A stretch of 64,000 nt of DNA from NCBI RefSeq assembly GCF_002217925.1, contig NZ_BCMF01000001.1, forward strand, positions 1 to 64,000, written 5' to 3'. Numbering within the stretch: the first letter of the stretch is position 1; each line of letters opens with the position of its first letter. The stretch is from Secundilactobacillus mixtipabuli. GTDB taxonomy: Bacteria; Bacillota; Bacilli; Lactobacillales; Lactobacillaceae. The notes below the pieces were generated by a model. It ran no database searches. It saw only the letters and a program-made list of their open reading frames with translations, and had not been told where the DNA came from. Shown here piece after piece: positions 26,579 to 36,173 of the stretch. Both the position numbers and the translations under genes were made by a program.

Positions 26579-27124
26579 TCACACCTGTTGCTGAAACAAG
26601 CCTTCAATTTCGCGAACAGCTGTTTCAAGCTGCCGGTTGTTGATTTTCTTGGAGCCTTCAACCACGTATCGTTCGAGGATGCCCATCAGCATCCCCTCGA
26701 TAGCGCTGATCATAATGTCCTTATTACGGGATTGCTTAATCGTTTCAATCACTGGGTCCTCTGATGAATCGCTAATAACACGGCGGTGGATTAGTTCCCA
26801 TAGAATTTGGTTCAGAATCTCATGCAAATCTGAACGGCTTTGGCGTGTTGGCGTCAGGTGACGTAAAATTGCCCAGTATTCCTCAACATACTCGACAAAC
26901 TGAACGAGTAAGGGCTGGTCTGGCGCCTGCTTTTGGACAGTAGCTTCAATCTCAGCCATCAATAGGTCTTTCTTATCATCAAAATAACGGTAGAACGTAC
27001 TTCGAGTGATTAGACTCGCCGCTGAAATCTCCGAGACACTAATCATGTCGTAAGGTTTGTTTCTCAGTAACTCTAAAAACGCACTTAAAATTTGCTGCCG
27101 GGTTCTTTCTTGTGCTTTACCCAT
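26579..27124 (-). CDS. TetR/AcrR family regulator
   Basis: The 181-residue protein has a typical N-terminal DNA-binding domain: TRQQILSAFLELLRNKPYDMISVSEISAAS, then the recognition helix RSTFYRYFDDKKDLL. The C-terminal ligand-binding part is divergent. I set the start at ATG 27124, with GGAGAA 6 bp upstream. It follows an MFS exporter on the same strand with a 97-bp gap, so it probably controls that exporter and possibly itself. Confidence 0.9.
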   Translation of the reverse strand: MGKAQERTRQQILSAFLELLRNKPYDMISVSEISAASLITRSTFYRYFDDKKDLLMAEIEATVQKQAPDQPLLVQFVEYVEEYWAILRHLTPTRQSRSDLHEILNQILWELIHRRVISDSSEDPVIETIKQSRNKDIMISAIEGMLMGILERYVVEGSKKINNRQLETAVREIEGLFQQQV

Positions 27125-27221
27125 GATCAATTCTCCAATTCTCTCTTAAAATTATTTGCCATTATCAATCAATTCTAGGAGGATTGTACTAATTTCATCA
27201 CCAATATTCAAGAAAAAGCCC

Positions 27222-28445
27222 TTAGTTATGGGCATTCCTAACCATTTTATAATCCATTCTGTAAGCCCAAATGACGATGCCAAGGTTAATTAGAACTAGA
27301 CCAGTTGTCATTAAAAAGACGTACCGGTAATCCAAAATACCAGCCACTCCAGCAGCCAGCATTGGCCCAATCACTGAACCAATCGCTTGAGCAGATTGGT
27401 TATAACTGAAAATGCGACTAATCGATTCCTTAGGCGTTGCTAACGTCATCACCGTTTGCGTAATGGGTAGCAGTGCCGCGTCAGAAATACCGACTAGGAA
27501 GCGAAAAACACCTAGGCTGGTTACACTTTGAACGAAGAACATTGGTAAAAACATCACGGCACAGAAAATCAAACCTGCTATCAGTACTTTTCGCGGTCCA
27601 ATGTGATCGCCCAAAGCCCCTAACCGTGGCGCTGCCAGCAAAGTCGCAATCCCTGGCAATGCCGCAATAATACCGCTGGCCATGGCAATGTTCCCCTGGT
27701 TATGCATCAGTTCTTTGACAAACAAACTGATAATCGGGTTAATCGAGGTAGTCGCTGCTTGAATCAACATCGAAGACAGGATCATGGCCCAAACCACCCG
27801 AACATGTTTGATACCTGCAAAGGCACTCCGTTGCGCATACTTTGGATCAGCCAACGGGTGAAAGTCTTCTTTCACGTAAACTAATGTGATTATTGAAGCA
27901 ATCAGCATCATCCCACCAAACAGGTAGAACGGGATCCGGTAACCCAGCATTCCGGCAATGTAACCCCCAATAACAGGGCCCACTAGCATCCCGCCAACGC
28001 TACCAGTCGTCAAGGTTCCCATGGTTTGCCCACTCTTATCCGCTGGAACCTCACTTGCCATTAACGCATACGCATTGTTAATGTAACCGGAAAAGCCACC
28101 TTGAATGACCCGTAACATGATCAGTATCCAGACATTCGGCGAAAAACCAGTCAACGTTGCGGTAATCGTCATCCCGATGGCTGCCCGCATCAACATAGGC
28201 TTGCGGCCGGTCTTGTCCGCTAACTTCCCCCAAAACGGTGACACAATGGCTTGGCTTAAGAAGGTCCCTGAAAACGCCAAACCGGCGTACAGGGTCAATT
28301 CCCACTTAGGAAAATTTCCCATTTCACTGATGAATAACGGTAAAAACGGCAAACTCATACTTGAGCCAGCCCCCGTAATAAAGTTTCCTAACCACAGCGC
28401 ATACAGATTTCGCTGCCACTGCGCGCGCTTTTTTGTTTTTAACAT
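27222..28445 (-). CDS. MFS multidrug-type efflux transporter
   Basis: The 407-residue protein has 12 predicted spans of the DHA1 type. GKLADKTGRKPML is the loop 2-3 motif A of the major facilitator superfamily, with a partial second copy GALGDHIGPRKVL. The fifth span carries GPVIGGYIAGMLGY, the antiporter motif C. It most resembles PmrA-like drug exporters, but the substrate is unknown. It is followed by a TetR regulator. Confidence 0.9.
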   Translation of the reverse strand: MLKTKKRAQWQRNLYALWLGNFITGAGSSMSLPFLPLFISEMGNFPKWELTLYAGLAFSGTFLSQAIVSPFWGKLADKTGRKPMLMRAAIGMTITATLTGFSPNVWILIMLRVIQGGFSGYINNAYALMASEVPADKSGQTMGTLTTGSVGGMLVGPVIGGYIAGMLGYRIPFYLFGGMMLIASIITLVYVKEDFHPLADPKYAQRSAFAGIKHVRVVWAMILSSMLIQAATTSINPIISLFVKELMHNQGNIAMASGIIAALPGIATLLAAPRLGALGDHIGPRKVLIAGLIFCAVMFLPMFFVQSVTSLGVFRFLVGISDAALLPITQTVMTLATPKESISRIFSYNQSAQAIGSVIGPMLAAGVAGILDYRYVFLMTTGLVLINLGIVIWAYRMDYKMVRNAHN

Positions 28446-28504
28446 TTAAATCATTCCTCAATCTGTTTTTAGTGACATAGTATTATTTTAGCACTTCAAG
28501 GCAA

Positions 28505-28534
28505 TAAAAAAGGCGCCCCTAACGGCACCTTCTT
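28505..28534 (-). terminator. Terminator of the DUF975 gene
   Basis: On the minus strand AAGGTGCC pairs with GGCGCCTT and is followed by a T run. Confidence 0.75.
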
Positions 28535-28539
28535 AAGTC

Positions 28540-29331
28540 CTATTTAGTTTGATCATCATCTGAATGCGGCTTGGAATCAGGATAGAACGTTTCGGTTGGC
28601 TTTGAATAAGGCTCCTGGTTGCCATCACTTGGTGTAACCACCGTTGGGCCATCGTTTTCGCCATCAGGTTCCTGTGTCTCTTCAGCTGCAAGGCTGACAT
28701 AAAAATTGGCAAACGTCTGATTCATATAAGGATAAACCCAAATAATCGGAATAATGATAATGCAGGCTAAACCCCAACCAATAAAACTCAGGTTCATCAC
28801 AAAGTATTCCCATTTGTGACCATCCATCATTTTACGGCTCAGGGTAATGGCTTCTAGAAAACCGATTTTCTTACCTTGATCAAGGTAGTCACGATAGATA
28901 AAAATCGCCTGTGAATAAGCCAGTCCCTTAATTATACCGGGAATGAGCAATAACAGACTCCAGAGAAAAGTAAAAATACCGACTAATACAATCAGAGCTA
29001 ACGATCCCAGAAAATAACTGCCCCGGTTAAAAATCGTAAACGACTTGCTAACGGGTGCTGAAAAATCACCGACACCACGCTGTAAGTCAATCATAACAAA
29101 CGAAATACCGATGACCAGCAATGATGACACGAGACTTAATAAGCTGAGCCAGTTACCGCCAGCATAATTATCGGACAAATTAAACCCGATCTGACCAAAA
29201 CCAACTGCTAAGCCCAAAATATAGACTGGTAAGAATAAGAGCAAATAAAACATAAAGTGTGTATCTAGAAATCCCCGAGCGTCACTTTTAAACCGGTGAC
29301 GCCGACTTGCCATTGTTTCCTCTTCCATCAT
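28540..29331 (-). CDS. DUF975 family membrane protein
   Basis: The 263-residue protein has about five or six membrane spans. The diagnostic DUF975 segment YSQAIFIYRDYLDQGKKIGF followed by EAITLSRKMMDGHKWEYF is present near residues 135-180. The last ~50 residues are hydrophilic and rich in P, D and E. The function of the family is unknown. The start is uncertain: AGGGG precedes ATG 29331, but an internal ATG (MASRRHR) also has an AGAGG site. Confidence 0.85.
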   Translation of the reverse strand: MMEEETMASRRHRFKSDARGFLDTHFMFYLLLFLPVYILGLAVGFGQIGFNLSDNYAGGNWLSLLSLVSSLLVIGISFVMIDLQRGVGDFSAPVSKSFTIFNRGSYFLGSLALIVLVGIFTFLWSLLLLIPGIIKGLAYSQAIFIYRDYLDQGKKIGFLEAITLSRKMMDGHKWEYFVMNLSFIGWGLACIIIIPIIWVYPYMNQTFANFYVSLAAEETQEPDGENDGPTVVTPSDGNQEPYSKPTETFYPDSKPHSDDDQTK

Positions 29332-29433
29332 TCAACTACCCCTCTCGAAATTGCCCATCGCACAAAAGTATTCATACTGACCGGACATCCTGAGATGAGT
29401 ATACTAATATTACAAAAATGTGTCAATTTAGTA

Positions 29434-29760
29434 TTATACCAATAAATTAACAATGCCAAGGGAAATCACACCCACCACCACAATAATCAGCAGGTTTTTA
29501 CTGATGACGGCACTGATCAGCGTTGGGATGCTCGCCAGCGCGTTAGGAACGTTAAGACTAGGAAACTGGCCTAAATGCTGAATAAACAAGCTTTCCATCC
29601 AAAGAGCGGTCATGATGCAAATCGGCACAAAGCCCAAGAAATTGACGATTATTTTCGGTAGCTTAAACTGCTTCAAAAGAATGAACGGGATCACTCGGGA
29701 CAACCAGGTCACTAGGCCACTCCCTAAAATCACTAATAAGACATAACTACTTAGTGCCAT
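29434..29760 (-). CDS. azlD: AzlD family branched-chain amino acid exporter subunit
   Basis: This 108-residue protein has four hydrophobic spans and the AzlD start pattern with TWLSRVIPFILLKQFKLP. It is the small partner of AzlC and is needed for branched-chain amino acid export in characterised systems. Its start lies inside the azlC 3' end (14-bp overlap), so translation is coupled. Confidence 0.92.
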   Translation of the reverse strand: MALSSYVLLVILGSGLVTWLSRVIPFILLKQFKLPKIIVNFLGFVPICIMTALWMESLFIQHLGQFPSLNVPNALASIPTLISAVISKNLLIIVVVGVISLGIVNLLV

Positions 29761-30454
29761 GTTTTAACACCACCCCAAATCCGCAACCAAGTAACGTTAC
29801 AACTAATAGAAGGCCGTTTTGCGGTAACCATCTCATGCCTAGGTACATCGCTACGATCACAAATAAAACAACGATGAATTGAACCATGAGTTTGATTGTT
29901 CGATCCGAGACCATCTGTAAATAAAGGAGACCAATAAACATGGCCACTAAAGCAAAACTGAAGCCAAATTTCTCAGGATCACTGATGAGATTACCTAACA
30001 TCCCGCCAATTGCGGAGGAGAATCCCCAAACAAGATAGGCAAACAAGTTCGCTGTATCTAACCACCTAAAATTCAGCTTGCGGCCGGTATAGTTCAGTTT
30101 ATTCATACTCAGGGCAAACGTTTCATCCGTCAGTAACGTTCCTGCCCAGATATTCTTCCACATCGATTCATGTGATAAATACGGTGCAACAACCATGCTC
30201 ATTAAAATCATCCGTGCGTTCACTAGAAATACCGATAGCACAATGGAGCCAATACCAGCGTGGAGCGCGACCAGACTCACGATTACAAATTCAGCTGAAC
30301 CCGCATATGTAATTAAAGACATTAAAAAGATTTCTAAAATACTCAACCCGTTAGCTCGAGCAGTGATTCCGAAAGCTAAGGCAATTCCTATGTAACCAAA
30401 AACGGTGGGTAAGGTCTCTTTCAGTGCAGACTTCGTATCCAAGTCTCCTGTCAT
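29747..30454 (-). CDS. azlC: AzlC family branched-chain amino acid exporter subunit
   Basis: The 235-residue membrane protein has the AzlC signature: ALKETLPTVFGYIGIALAFG at the N-terminus, then SLITYAGSAEFV and LLTDETFALS. It exports branched-chain amino acids or azaleucine-like analogues together with AzlD. I set the start at ATG 30454, with AAAGGA 8 bp upstream. A strong promoter lies 35 bp further upstream. Confidence 0.92.
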   Translation of the reverse strand: MTGDLDTKSALKETLPTVFGYIGIALAFGITARANGLSILEIFLMSLITYAGSAEFVIVSLVALHAGIGSIVLSVFLVNARMILMSMVVAPYLSHESMWKNIWAGTLLTDETFALSMNKLNYTGRKLNFRWLDTANLFAYLVWGFSSAIGGMLGNLISDPEKFGFSFALVAMFIGLLYLQMVSDRTIKLMVQFIVVLFVIVAMYLGMRWLPQNGLLLVVTLLGCGFGVVLKHGTK

Positions 30455-30488
30455 TCTCATCATCCTTTCACTTTACACTGCAAGAACT

Positions 30489-30517
30489 ATCATATAGGTG
30501 GGTGATATCTGTGTCAA
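30489..30517 (-). promoter_or_regulatory. azlCD promoter
   Basis: The minus strand has consensus TTGACA (30512-30517), a 17-bp spacer and TATGAT (30489-30494). An AACCGGTT palindrome sits just upstream. Confidence 0.75.
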
Positions 30518-30578
30518 TAACCGGTTTCACAGTTTTCATTGATTTAATACCATTTTTATTTGCAAGGTCAAAATGCGG

Positions 30579-30597
30579 TATAATGTAACCGTTTACT
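30579..30597 (+). promoter_or_regulatory. -10 box and cre of the aldo/keto reductase gene
   Basis: TATAAT (30579-30584) is directly followed by TGTAACCGTTTACT (30584-30597), a cre with one mismatch. A site on the transcription start should repress the gene. Confidence 0.65.
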
Positions 30598-30620
30598 GAT
30601 TGAATTGAGGGGGTTTTTAA

Positions 30621-31631
30621 ATGTATGAAGCGAACTCAAATCGCTATGACAGCATGGTTTACAACCGACTTGGCGACAGTGGTTTAAAGTTATCAGCCAT
30701 TGGTTTAGGCTTCTGGCATAATTTTGGCAGCGTTGATGCTTACGAAAACCAACGGGCAATCGTGCACCAAGCCTTTGATCTAGGAATCACATACTTTGAT
30801 TTGGCTAATAATTATGGGCCTGAACCTGGTAGCGCCGAAGAAAATTTTGGCCGGCTCATGGCAACTGATATGAAGCCCTACCGCGATCAAATGGTTATCG
30901 CTAGTAAAGCTGGTTATGAAATGTGGGCTGGCCCCTATGGTAACTGGGGCTCACGCAAAAGCATCATTGCCAGTGCCAATCAAAGCCTGAAGCGGCTGGG
31001 ACTGGATTACGTTGACATTTTCTACAGTCACCGTGCCGATCCCGAAACCAACGTCTATGAAACAGCTCAAGCACTGGATACGCTAGTCCGTGAAGGAAAA
31101 GCACTCTACGTTGGCATTTCAAACTACAGTGGAGCCCAAACTGAAGCGATTATTAAGTGCTTTGAAGATATGCATACGCCGTTCGTCGTTCATCAGCCGC
31201 GTTACAACATGTTTAACCGTGGCGTCGAATCGGACTTGTTCCCAGTTTTGAAGAAGTATCATAAAGCCGCAGCTGGCTTTAGTTCACTGTGTCAGGGACT
31301 CTTAACTGATAAATATTTAAATGGCATTCCGAAAGATTCACGGGCTGCCAAATCAACCAGCCCCTTCCTCGAACCAAGTCAAGTTGAGCAAACTTTAAAA
31401 ACGGTCAAAGCACTCAACCAAGTTGCTGAATCTCGACACCAAACATTAGCCGAAATGGCACTGGCTTGGAATTTACGAAAGCCTGAGCTCGCCTGCGTGC
31501 TCGTCGGCGCTAGCTGGCCGCAGCAGCTGGTTGATAACGTGAAAGCACTTAATCATTTAGATTTCACTGAAAATGAACTCGCCACGATTGATTATATTTT
31601 GAGTCAACAACCTGCAATTGATTGGGCTTAA
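30621..31631 (+). CDS. Aldo/keto reductase (YghZ-like)
   Basis: The 336-residue NADPH-dependent reductase resembles the YghZ/Kv-beta-like AKR group, which reduces glyceraldehyde 3-phosphate and methylglyoxal in Escherichia coli. FDLANNYGPEPGSAEENFGR contains the active-site Asp and Tyr. VIASKAGYEMWAG holds the catalytic lysine, and DIFYSHRADPET the histidine. The cre at its promoter suggests glucose repression. It is monocistronic, with its own terminator. Confidence 0.9.
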   Translation: MYEANSNRYDSMVYNRLGDSGLKLSAIGLGFWHNFGSVDAYENQRAIVHQAFDLGITYFDLANNYGPEPGSAEENFGRLMATDMKPYRDQMVIASKAGYEMWAGPYGNWGSRKSIIASANQSLKRLGLDYVDIFYSHRADPETNVYETAQALDTLVREGKALYVGISNYSGAQTEAIIKCFEDMHTPFVVHQPRYNMFNRGVESDLFPVLKKYHKAAAGFSSLCQGLLTDKYLNGIPKDSRAAKSTSPFLEPSQVEQTLKTVKALNQVAESRHQTLAEMALAWNLRKPELACVLVGASWPQQLVDNVKALNHLDFTENELATIDYILSQQPAIDWA

Positions 31632-31643
31632 TTTAAATCTTTT

Positions 31644-31692
31644 AATACAAATAAGCGCCGTCCTGAATATCGGGGCAGCGCTTATTTGTATT
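31644..31692. terminator. Bidirectional terminator
   Basis: AATACAAATAAGCGC pairs with GCGCTTATTTGTATT, a 15-bp perfect stem between two convergent genes. Confidence 0.9.
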
Positions 31693-31705
31693 AAGTGAAA
31701 GAAAT

Positions 31706-33934
31706 CTACTTATTAACGGCATCAATGATGAATCGCCGTGAACTAAAATCTGCTGATTGCTTCACTGCTGCAGTGTCATCAAATTCACTGCCAATGAAGA
31801 TGCCGGCATTCATCAGCTCATCGCCATAATAAGTTGCCGTACCATTGTTAACCCGGTACTGCTTATCGGGGTCTAATCCCCTCAAATGTAGCCGATCATA
31901 AGGTGCGTTGGGGTGATTCAGTAACTGGTACCGGGTCGCAATGGCGTGGTTTTGCTCATCATCAACCACTACCCAGCTCATCACGTTACCATCACCGTCA
32001 AATGGACTATCTAATCTGAATAGTTTGCCGAATTGATAAAGGGCGCGGTGCTCTTTGTAAAAAGCAACCTGCTGCTTAACTTCCTCAGATTCCGCTTCAG
32101 GCATCTTGGAAATATCTAATTCGTAACCAAACGCACCGTAGAACGCAACGTTGGCCCGTGTATCCAAGGAAGTCACTCGACCCGTTTGTTCATTTGGCAC
32201 AGCGGAAACGTGTGCGCCCATCATCGATTGCGGATACCCGTAACTGGTTCCAAACTGGATTTTCAGCCGTTCAACTGCGTCGGTATCGTCACTGGTCCAG
32301 GCTTGCGGTGCGTAATACATCATTCCAAGATCAAACCGGCCGCCACCAGAAGCACACGACTCAAACAGCACATCTGGATATGCCTGAGTTAAACGCTCAT
32401 AGAGGCTATAAACACCCAGAATGTAACGGTGTGGCATTTCCAACTGCCGGTCTGCTGGTAATGCTGGACTAAACATTTCTGTGATATAACGATTCATATC
32501 CCATTTAATATAATCCAGCTTTGTTTCCTGAATAACCTGGCTCATTAAGCCGTAGATGTAATCCACCACTTCTGGACGACTAAAGTCCAATACATATTGA
32601 TTACGTCCAGGGGTGGCTCGTCGCTCTGGCGTGTGGATCAGCCACTCTGGGTGCTGTTGATAAAGCTCACTGTCGATTGAAATCATTTCAGGTTCGAACC
32701 AAAGGCCAAACTCTAGCCCTAAACCATGGACTTCGTCGGCAAATGAACCGATGCCCTTAGGCAGTTTCTTCGGGTCAACAAACCAGTCGCCCAGTGACGT
32801 GTGATCATCGTTTCGGTGACCAAACCAGCCATCATCCAAAACAAACATTTCAATTCCCAGTTGCTTAGCCTGCTTAGCAATGGCCAACAGTTTGTCATCG
32901 TTAAAATCAAAGTAAGTTGCTTCCCAGTTGTTCACCAGAATTGGCCGTTCCATGCGGCGGTACTTGGCATTGACCAAATGTTCACTGTAAAAGGCCGCTA
33001 GCTGCTGACTTAGCTGATTCATGCCGTCAGCCGTATAAGAAAGGATAGCTTCGGGCGTTTGAAATTCTTTATCGGGCGCCAACTGCCAGTCAAACTCTGA
33101 CGGGTTGATCCCGACCAGTACTCGGCTGACGTTCCATTGATCAACCTCAACCTGATCTAAGAAGCTACCTGAATAAACGAGATTAAACCCAAACACGTCA
33201 CCACTGTCATCAGTTGTATTGGGCCGAGCCAGCATCATAAACGGATTTTGCTGGGGACTAGAAGTGGTCCGAACGGAATCAATTGCTTGAATGCCAGACC
33301 GCAGCGGCGTCCGGATAAGATGACGTTCACGCGCCCAAGTGCCAGCAAACTGAATCAAGTCATACCGGTCATCTGGCAGATCCAGCTGAGCACTATGAGC
33401 AACATTTAACGTCACCGTTTCTAACCCATGGTTCTTGAAGTTGGCACTGCGCACAATCACATCTTGGTGTGGGAAGACGGTATAACTGAGCTCCAGATCT
33501 AATTGAATCAGTTCATCCGTAAGATGCACAATCAGCGTTTCGGCGCCGTCATCATTATCATCAAACGTTGAAGGTAAGCCCGCCAGCCTTTGTTTTCCTT
33601 GCTCAACTTCATAATGATCATACTTAAGGTCAGTAATCCGGCTGCCGTTTGATTGCGTTACTTGATACGCTGGCCGTCGAAAATCACCAGTCCCCGTATC
33701 TGAATACTCCTGCTTAATATCCCCCAGCTGAAAGGCTGGTTCATCAAGCGAATAGGCCGGTGTATCCGTTTTCATTTCTCGCTTTAATAACTCGTTGTAC
33801 TGCGGTTTAACGTGGATTTTCTTGCCATAATAAACCTGACCTAAAATACCGTGTGCCAATACTTGAAAAATATAACTCGTATGATCTGTTTGTAAATGAA
33901 ATGTGCGGTTCGTTTCGTCAACGTGGATTGCCAA
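31706..33934 (-). CDS. aga: Alpha-galactosidase, GH36
   Basis: It removes alpha-1,6-galactose from melibiose, raffinose and stachyose in the cytoplasm. The nucleophile aspartate is in YIKWDMNR and the acid/base aspartate in TSDDTDA; SCASGGGRFD between them is the GH36 signature. The length of 742 residues matches lactobacillus enzymes. The start is TTG after AAAGGAG. It follows the symporter gene in the same direction, but a 98-bp palindrome lies between them and may set the expression ratio. Confidence 0.96.
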   Translation of the reverse strand: MAIHVDETNRTFHLQTDHTSYIFQVLAHGILGQVYYGKKIHVKPQYNELLKREMKTDTPAYSLDEPAFQLGDIKQEYSDTGTGDFRRPAYQVTQSNGSRITDLKYDHYEVEQGKQRLAGLPSTFDDNDDGAETLIVHLTDELIQLDLELSYTVFPHQDVIVRSANFKNHGLETVTLNVAHSAQLDLPDDRYDLIQFAGTWARERHLIRTPLRSGIQAIDSVRTTSSPQQNPFMMLARPNTTDDSGDVFGFNLVYSGSFLDQVEVDQWNVSRVLVGINPSEFDWQLAPDKEFQTPEAILSYTADGMNQLSQQLAAFYSEHLVNAKYRRMERPILVNNWEATYFDFNDDKLLAIAKQAKQLGIEMFVLDDGWFGHRNDDHTSLGDWFVDPKKLPKGIGSFADEVHGLGLEFGLWFEPEMISIDSELYQQHPEWLIHTPERRATPGRNQYVLDFSRPEVVDYIYGLMSQVIQETKLDYIKWDMNRYITEMFSPALPADRQLEMPHRYILGVYSLYERLTQAYPDVLFESCASGGGRFDLGMMYYAPQAWTSDDTDAVERLKIQFGTSYGYPQSMMGAHVSAVPNEQTGRVTSLDTRANVAFYGAFGYELDISKMPEAESEEVKQQVAFYKEHRALYQFGKLFRLDSPFDGDGNVMSWVVVDDEQNHAIATRYQLLNHPNAPYDRLHLRGLDPDKQYRVNNGTATYYGDELMNAGIFIGSEFDDTAAVKQSADFSSRRFIIDAVNK

Positions 33935-34024
33935 AGTGGGTAACTCCTTTCAAATATTGTTGTTATTATTCTGCTGGATTAAGAACAAAGTGGTTGGGAA
34001 TTTTACATAGCCTAAACGTGTTCC

Positions 34025-34122
34025 CCAAGGCAGAGACCTGCATGTAAGGGACTAGGCCCACAAGCCCCAAGACCAGGGCTTATGGGGCTAGTCCCTTACA
34101 CTCCGGTCTCTAAACGCCTTGG
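34025..34122. repeat. 98-bp palindromic element, family 2 copy D
   Basis: Outer arms CCAAGGC/GCCTTGG and AGAGACC/GGTCTCT enclose the stem TGTAAGGGACTAG/CTAGTCCCTTACA and an apical hairpin with the loop CCAAGACCAGG. The right arm overlaps the last codons of the symporter gene. No T tract follows on either strand, so it is not a standard intrinsic terminator. The copy at 62680-62777 has exactly the same length and loop. Nothing else is evident in 33935-34109. Confidence 0.8.
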
Positions 34123-36032
34123 CTCTCACTCTTCACCTTTGCCACCTCATCTCCATGGTTAACTTTACCACTTTCAACTTGCAGCTCAACTTGAGCCTGC
34201 TTATCCGTGACTACCACAATGACCGTATCATCATAGCCCGCCTTTTGAATCGCCGGTTGCCAAAATTCAATCAGTAGATCGCCCTTCTCCACCTTTTGCC
34301 CTTGTTCAACATATTGAACAAAACCGGTTCCTCGCATGTTGACCGTGCCAATTCCGATGTGGATTAATGTTGCAATCCCTTGATCCGAAACTAGACCGAT
34401 CGCGTGTTTAGTTGGGAATGTGACCTTTACCGTACCGCTAAATGGTGCATAAATCCGACCATCCGTAGGTTTAATGGCGAATCCTTGTCCCATTTGGCCA
34501 GACGCGAAGTTTTGATCTGCTACTGAGCTCAACGGTTCAATTTCACCGTCAATGGGTGCTGGGTATTCATAGCCCATATCGCCATTTGCATCAATAAAGT
34601 CAACGTCTTCACCCAAGGTCTTGCCCCAGGTTTTTTCCAGTTCCTCAACAATTTCAGCGTGTTCCTTTTCGTCTAGGGTTACCTTTCTGAAGAAGATAAA
34701 CGTCCCAATCAAAATGAGTGCTGCTGGGAAACCGAACATCATCAGTTTGAAGACCATGTGACCATGTGCCGTAATGTCGGAAGCTGACGCACCGGCAGTC
34801 ATACCGGCCCAAACAGCAGTCAGCCCAACGACCCCGTTTGAAATGGCACCGCCCATTTTATCCAGCAACGGCCGTACGGACAGTGTTAAGGATTCATCAC
34901 GGTGACCAAACTTCAACTGACCGTATTCAACGGAATCGGTAATAATCATCAAAACCACCAAGAAAATCAAAGGTTGCGGAATGTAGAAGAGTACCGCTGC
35001 AGTGATAACCAATGATAATGAACTACCAGCAACCAAGAAGAGCAGTAACGCAATGATCATGACTGCGATGGAAATAAAGAACACATTCCGCCGGCTAAAC
35101 TTCTTCGCCATTGGTGGAAACGCAATAACGGCAAACACCCCAATAATCGCGTTAATTGAAGCTAGAATACTAAATTTTGATGCATCGCCCAAAATATAAG
35201 TGAAATAATATAGCTCAAGGGCGTTAGTAATTTGCATCCCGGCCGTATAAAGGGCGTAGGTCAGTGATAACCACATCAACTGGTCATTTCGAGTCAGTAC
35301 TTTTAATACCCCGCGAAAAGTCGTTTTTTCCTTATTCTTCCGCAGTTCAGAATTCTTTTCCTTGGTCCCCAAACCAACAACCACAGCAGAAATGAAGGAG
35401 GTACCCGCAACAACTAACGCAAAGGCAAACCAGCCCCGATTATCTCCTTGACCGTTATTAGAGACTTGTGAAAACATCAGCACGATCGGCATCACCATGA
35501 CCCCAACGATATTGGCCCCAATGTTTGACCCGACACGCGCAAAGGTCGCGGTTTTTTCACGTTCCCGTGAATCAAAGGAAAGGGCTGGAATCATCGACCA
35601 GAAGCCCACATCTTTGAACGAATAGAAAATATCCATCGTGATGTACAAGATCGCAAAGACAATCAGATATAGGTAGGGATTAGAAGTGTTCAAGCCACCC
35701 ATATTAGTGAACAGAATGGCAATAATAACCGCACTGATCAACCCACCACCGACGATCCACGGCTTAAAATTTCCCCACCGAGTGGACGTATTATCAATCG
35801 TATTCCCAATAAAGGGGTCAATGGCGAGTTCCACGAACCGGAGAATGAAAATAATCAGCGTGATGTAACTGATCATTTTGGCGTTCATCCCACCACTGCT
35901 CTTATCGAACAAATGGGAAGTGACAAACATAATGAAATAAGTAGATAACGTTGCGTAAAACATATCATGCCCAAAGGCACCAAAGGCGTATGATAGCCGT
36001 GAAGTTAACACAGATTCTTTCTTTTCTTGCAT
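34110..36032 (-). CDS. GPH galactoside symporter with C-terminal IIA domain (LacS/RafP type)
   Basis: The 640-residue protein couples 12 membrane spans (residues ~1-460) to a PTS IIA-like regulatory domain (~490-635). The GPH signature is seen in AFGAFGHDMFYATLSTYF and IGNTIDNTSTRWGNFKPW. In the IIA part LIHIGIGTVNMRGTGF holds the histidine that HPr-P phosphorylates in LacS, so transport may respond to PTS state. Because an alpha-galactosidase follows, raffinose or melibiose is the likely substrate. The ATG follows AAAGGAG. A cre lies upstream. Confidence 0.93.
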   Translation of the reverse strand: MQEKKESVLTSRLSYAFGAFGHDMFYATLSTYFIMFVTSHLFDKSSGGMNAKMISYITLIIFILRFVELAIDPFIGNTIDNTSTRWGNFKPWIVGGGLISAVIIAILFTNMGGLNTSNPYLYLIVFAILYITMDIFYSFKDVGFWSMIPALSFDSREREKTATFARVGSNIGANIVGVMVMPIVLMFSQVSNNGQGDNRGWFAFALVVAGTSFISAVVVGLGTKEKNSELRKNKEKTTFRGVLKVLTRNDQLMWLSLTYALYTAGMQITNALELYYFTYILGDASKFSILASINAIIGVFAVIAFPPMAKKFSRRNVFFISIAVMIIALLLFLVAGSSLSLVITAAVLFYIPQPLIFLVVLMIITDSVEYGQLKFGHRDESLTLSVRPLLDKMGGAISNGVVGLTAVWAGMTAGASASDITAHGHMVFKLMMFGFPAALILIGTFIFFRKVTLDEKEHAEIVEELEKTWGKTLGEDVDFIDANGDMGYEYPAPIDGEIEPLSSVADQNFASGQMGQGFAIKPTDGRIYAPFSGTVKVTFPTKHAIGLVSDQGIATLIHIGIGTVNMRGTGFVQYVEQGQKVEKGDLLIEFWQPAIQKAGYDDTVIVVVTDKQAQVELQVESGKVNHGDEVAKVKSESQGV

Positions 36033-36108
36033 GGTAATACTCCTTTAATAAAGCGTGCGAAGCCCGCTGGCCGTTGCGCGCTAGTTATTTTAATATCTAT
36101 CAGAAAAT

Positions 36109-36122
36109 CGTAAGCGGTTTCA
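36109..36122 (-). promoter_or_regulatory. cre upstream of the symporter-aga unit
   Basis: TGAAACCGCTTACG on the minus strand matches the cre consensus with one mismatch. A TTGAAA overlaps it (36119-36124) and is a candidate -35 box with a poor -10 near 36095-36101. Confidence 0.65.
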
Positions 36123-36146
36123 ATATCGTTAAAATAAATAATTTCA

Positions 36147-36164
36147 ATCGGGCTGCTACCCGAT
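36147..36164 (-). terminator. Short hairpin after ppdK
   Basis: ATCGGG and CCCGAT form a 6-bp stem 10 bp after the ppdK stop codon. An AT-rich but interrupted T tract follows. Confidence 0.5.
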
Positions 36165-36173
36165 AACTAACCG

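Noticed and set aside
36147-36164. Hairpin as an operator of the symporter promoter
   Set aside because: It lies directly after the ppdK stop codon and is more simply a weak terminator.
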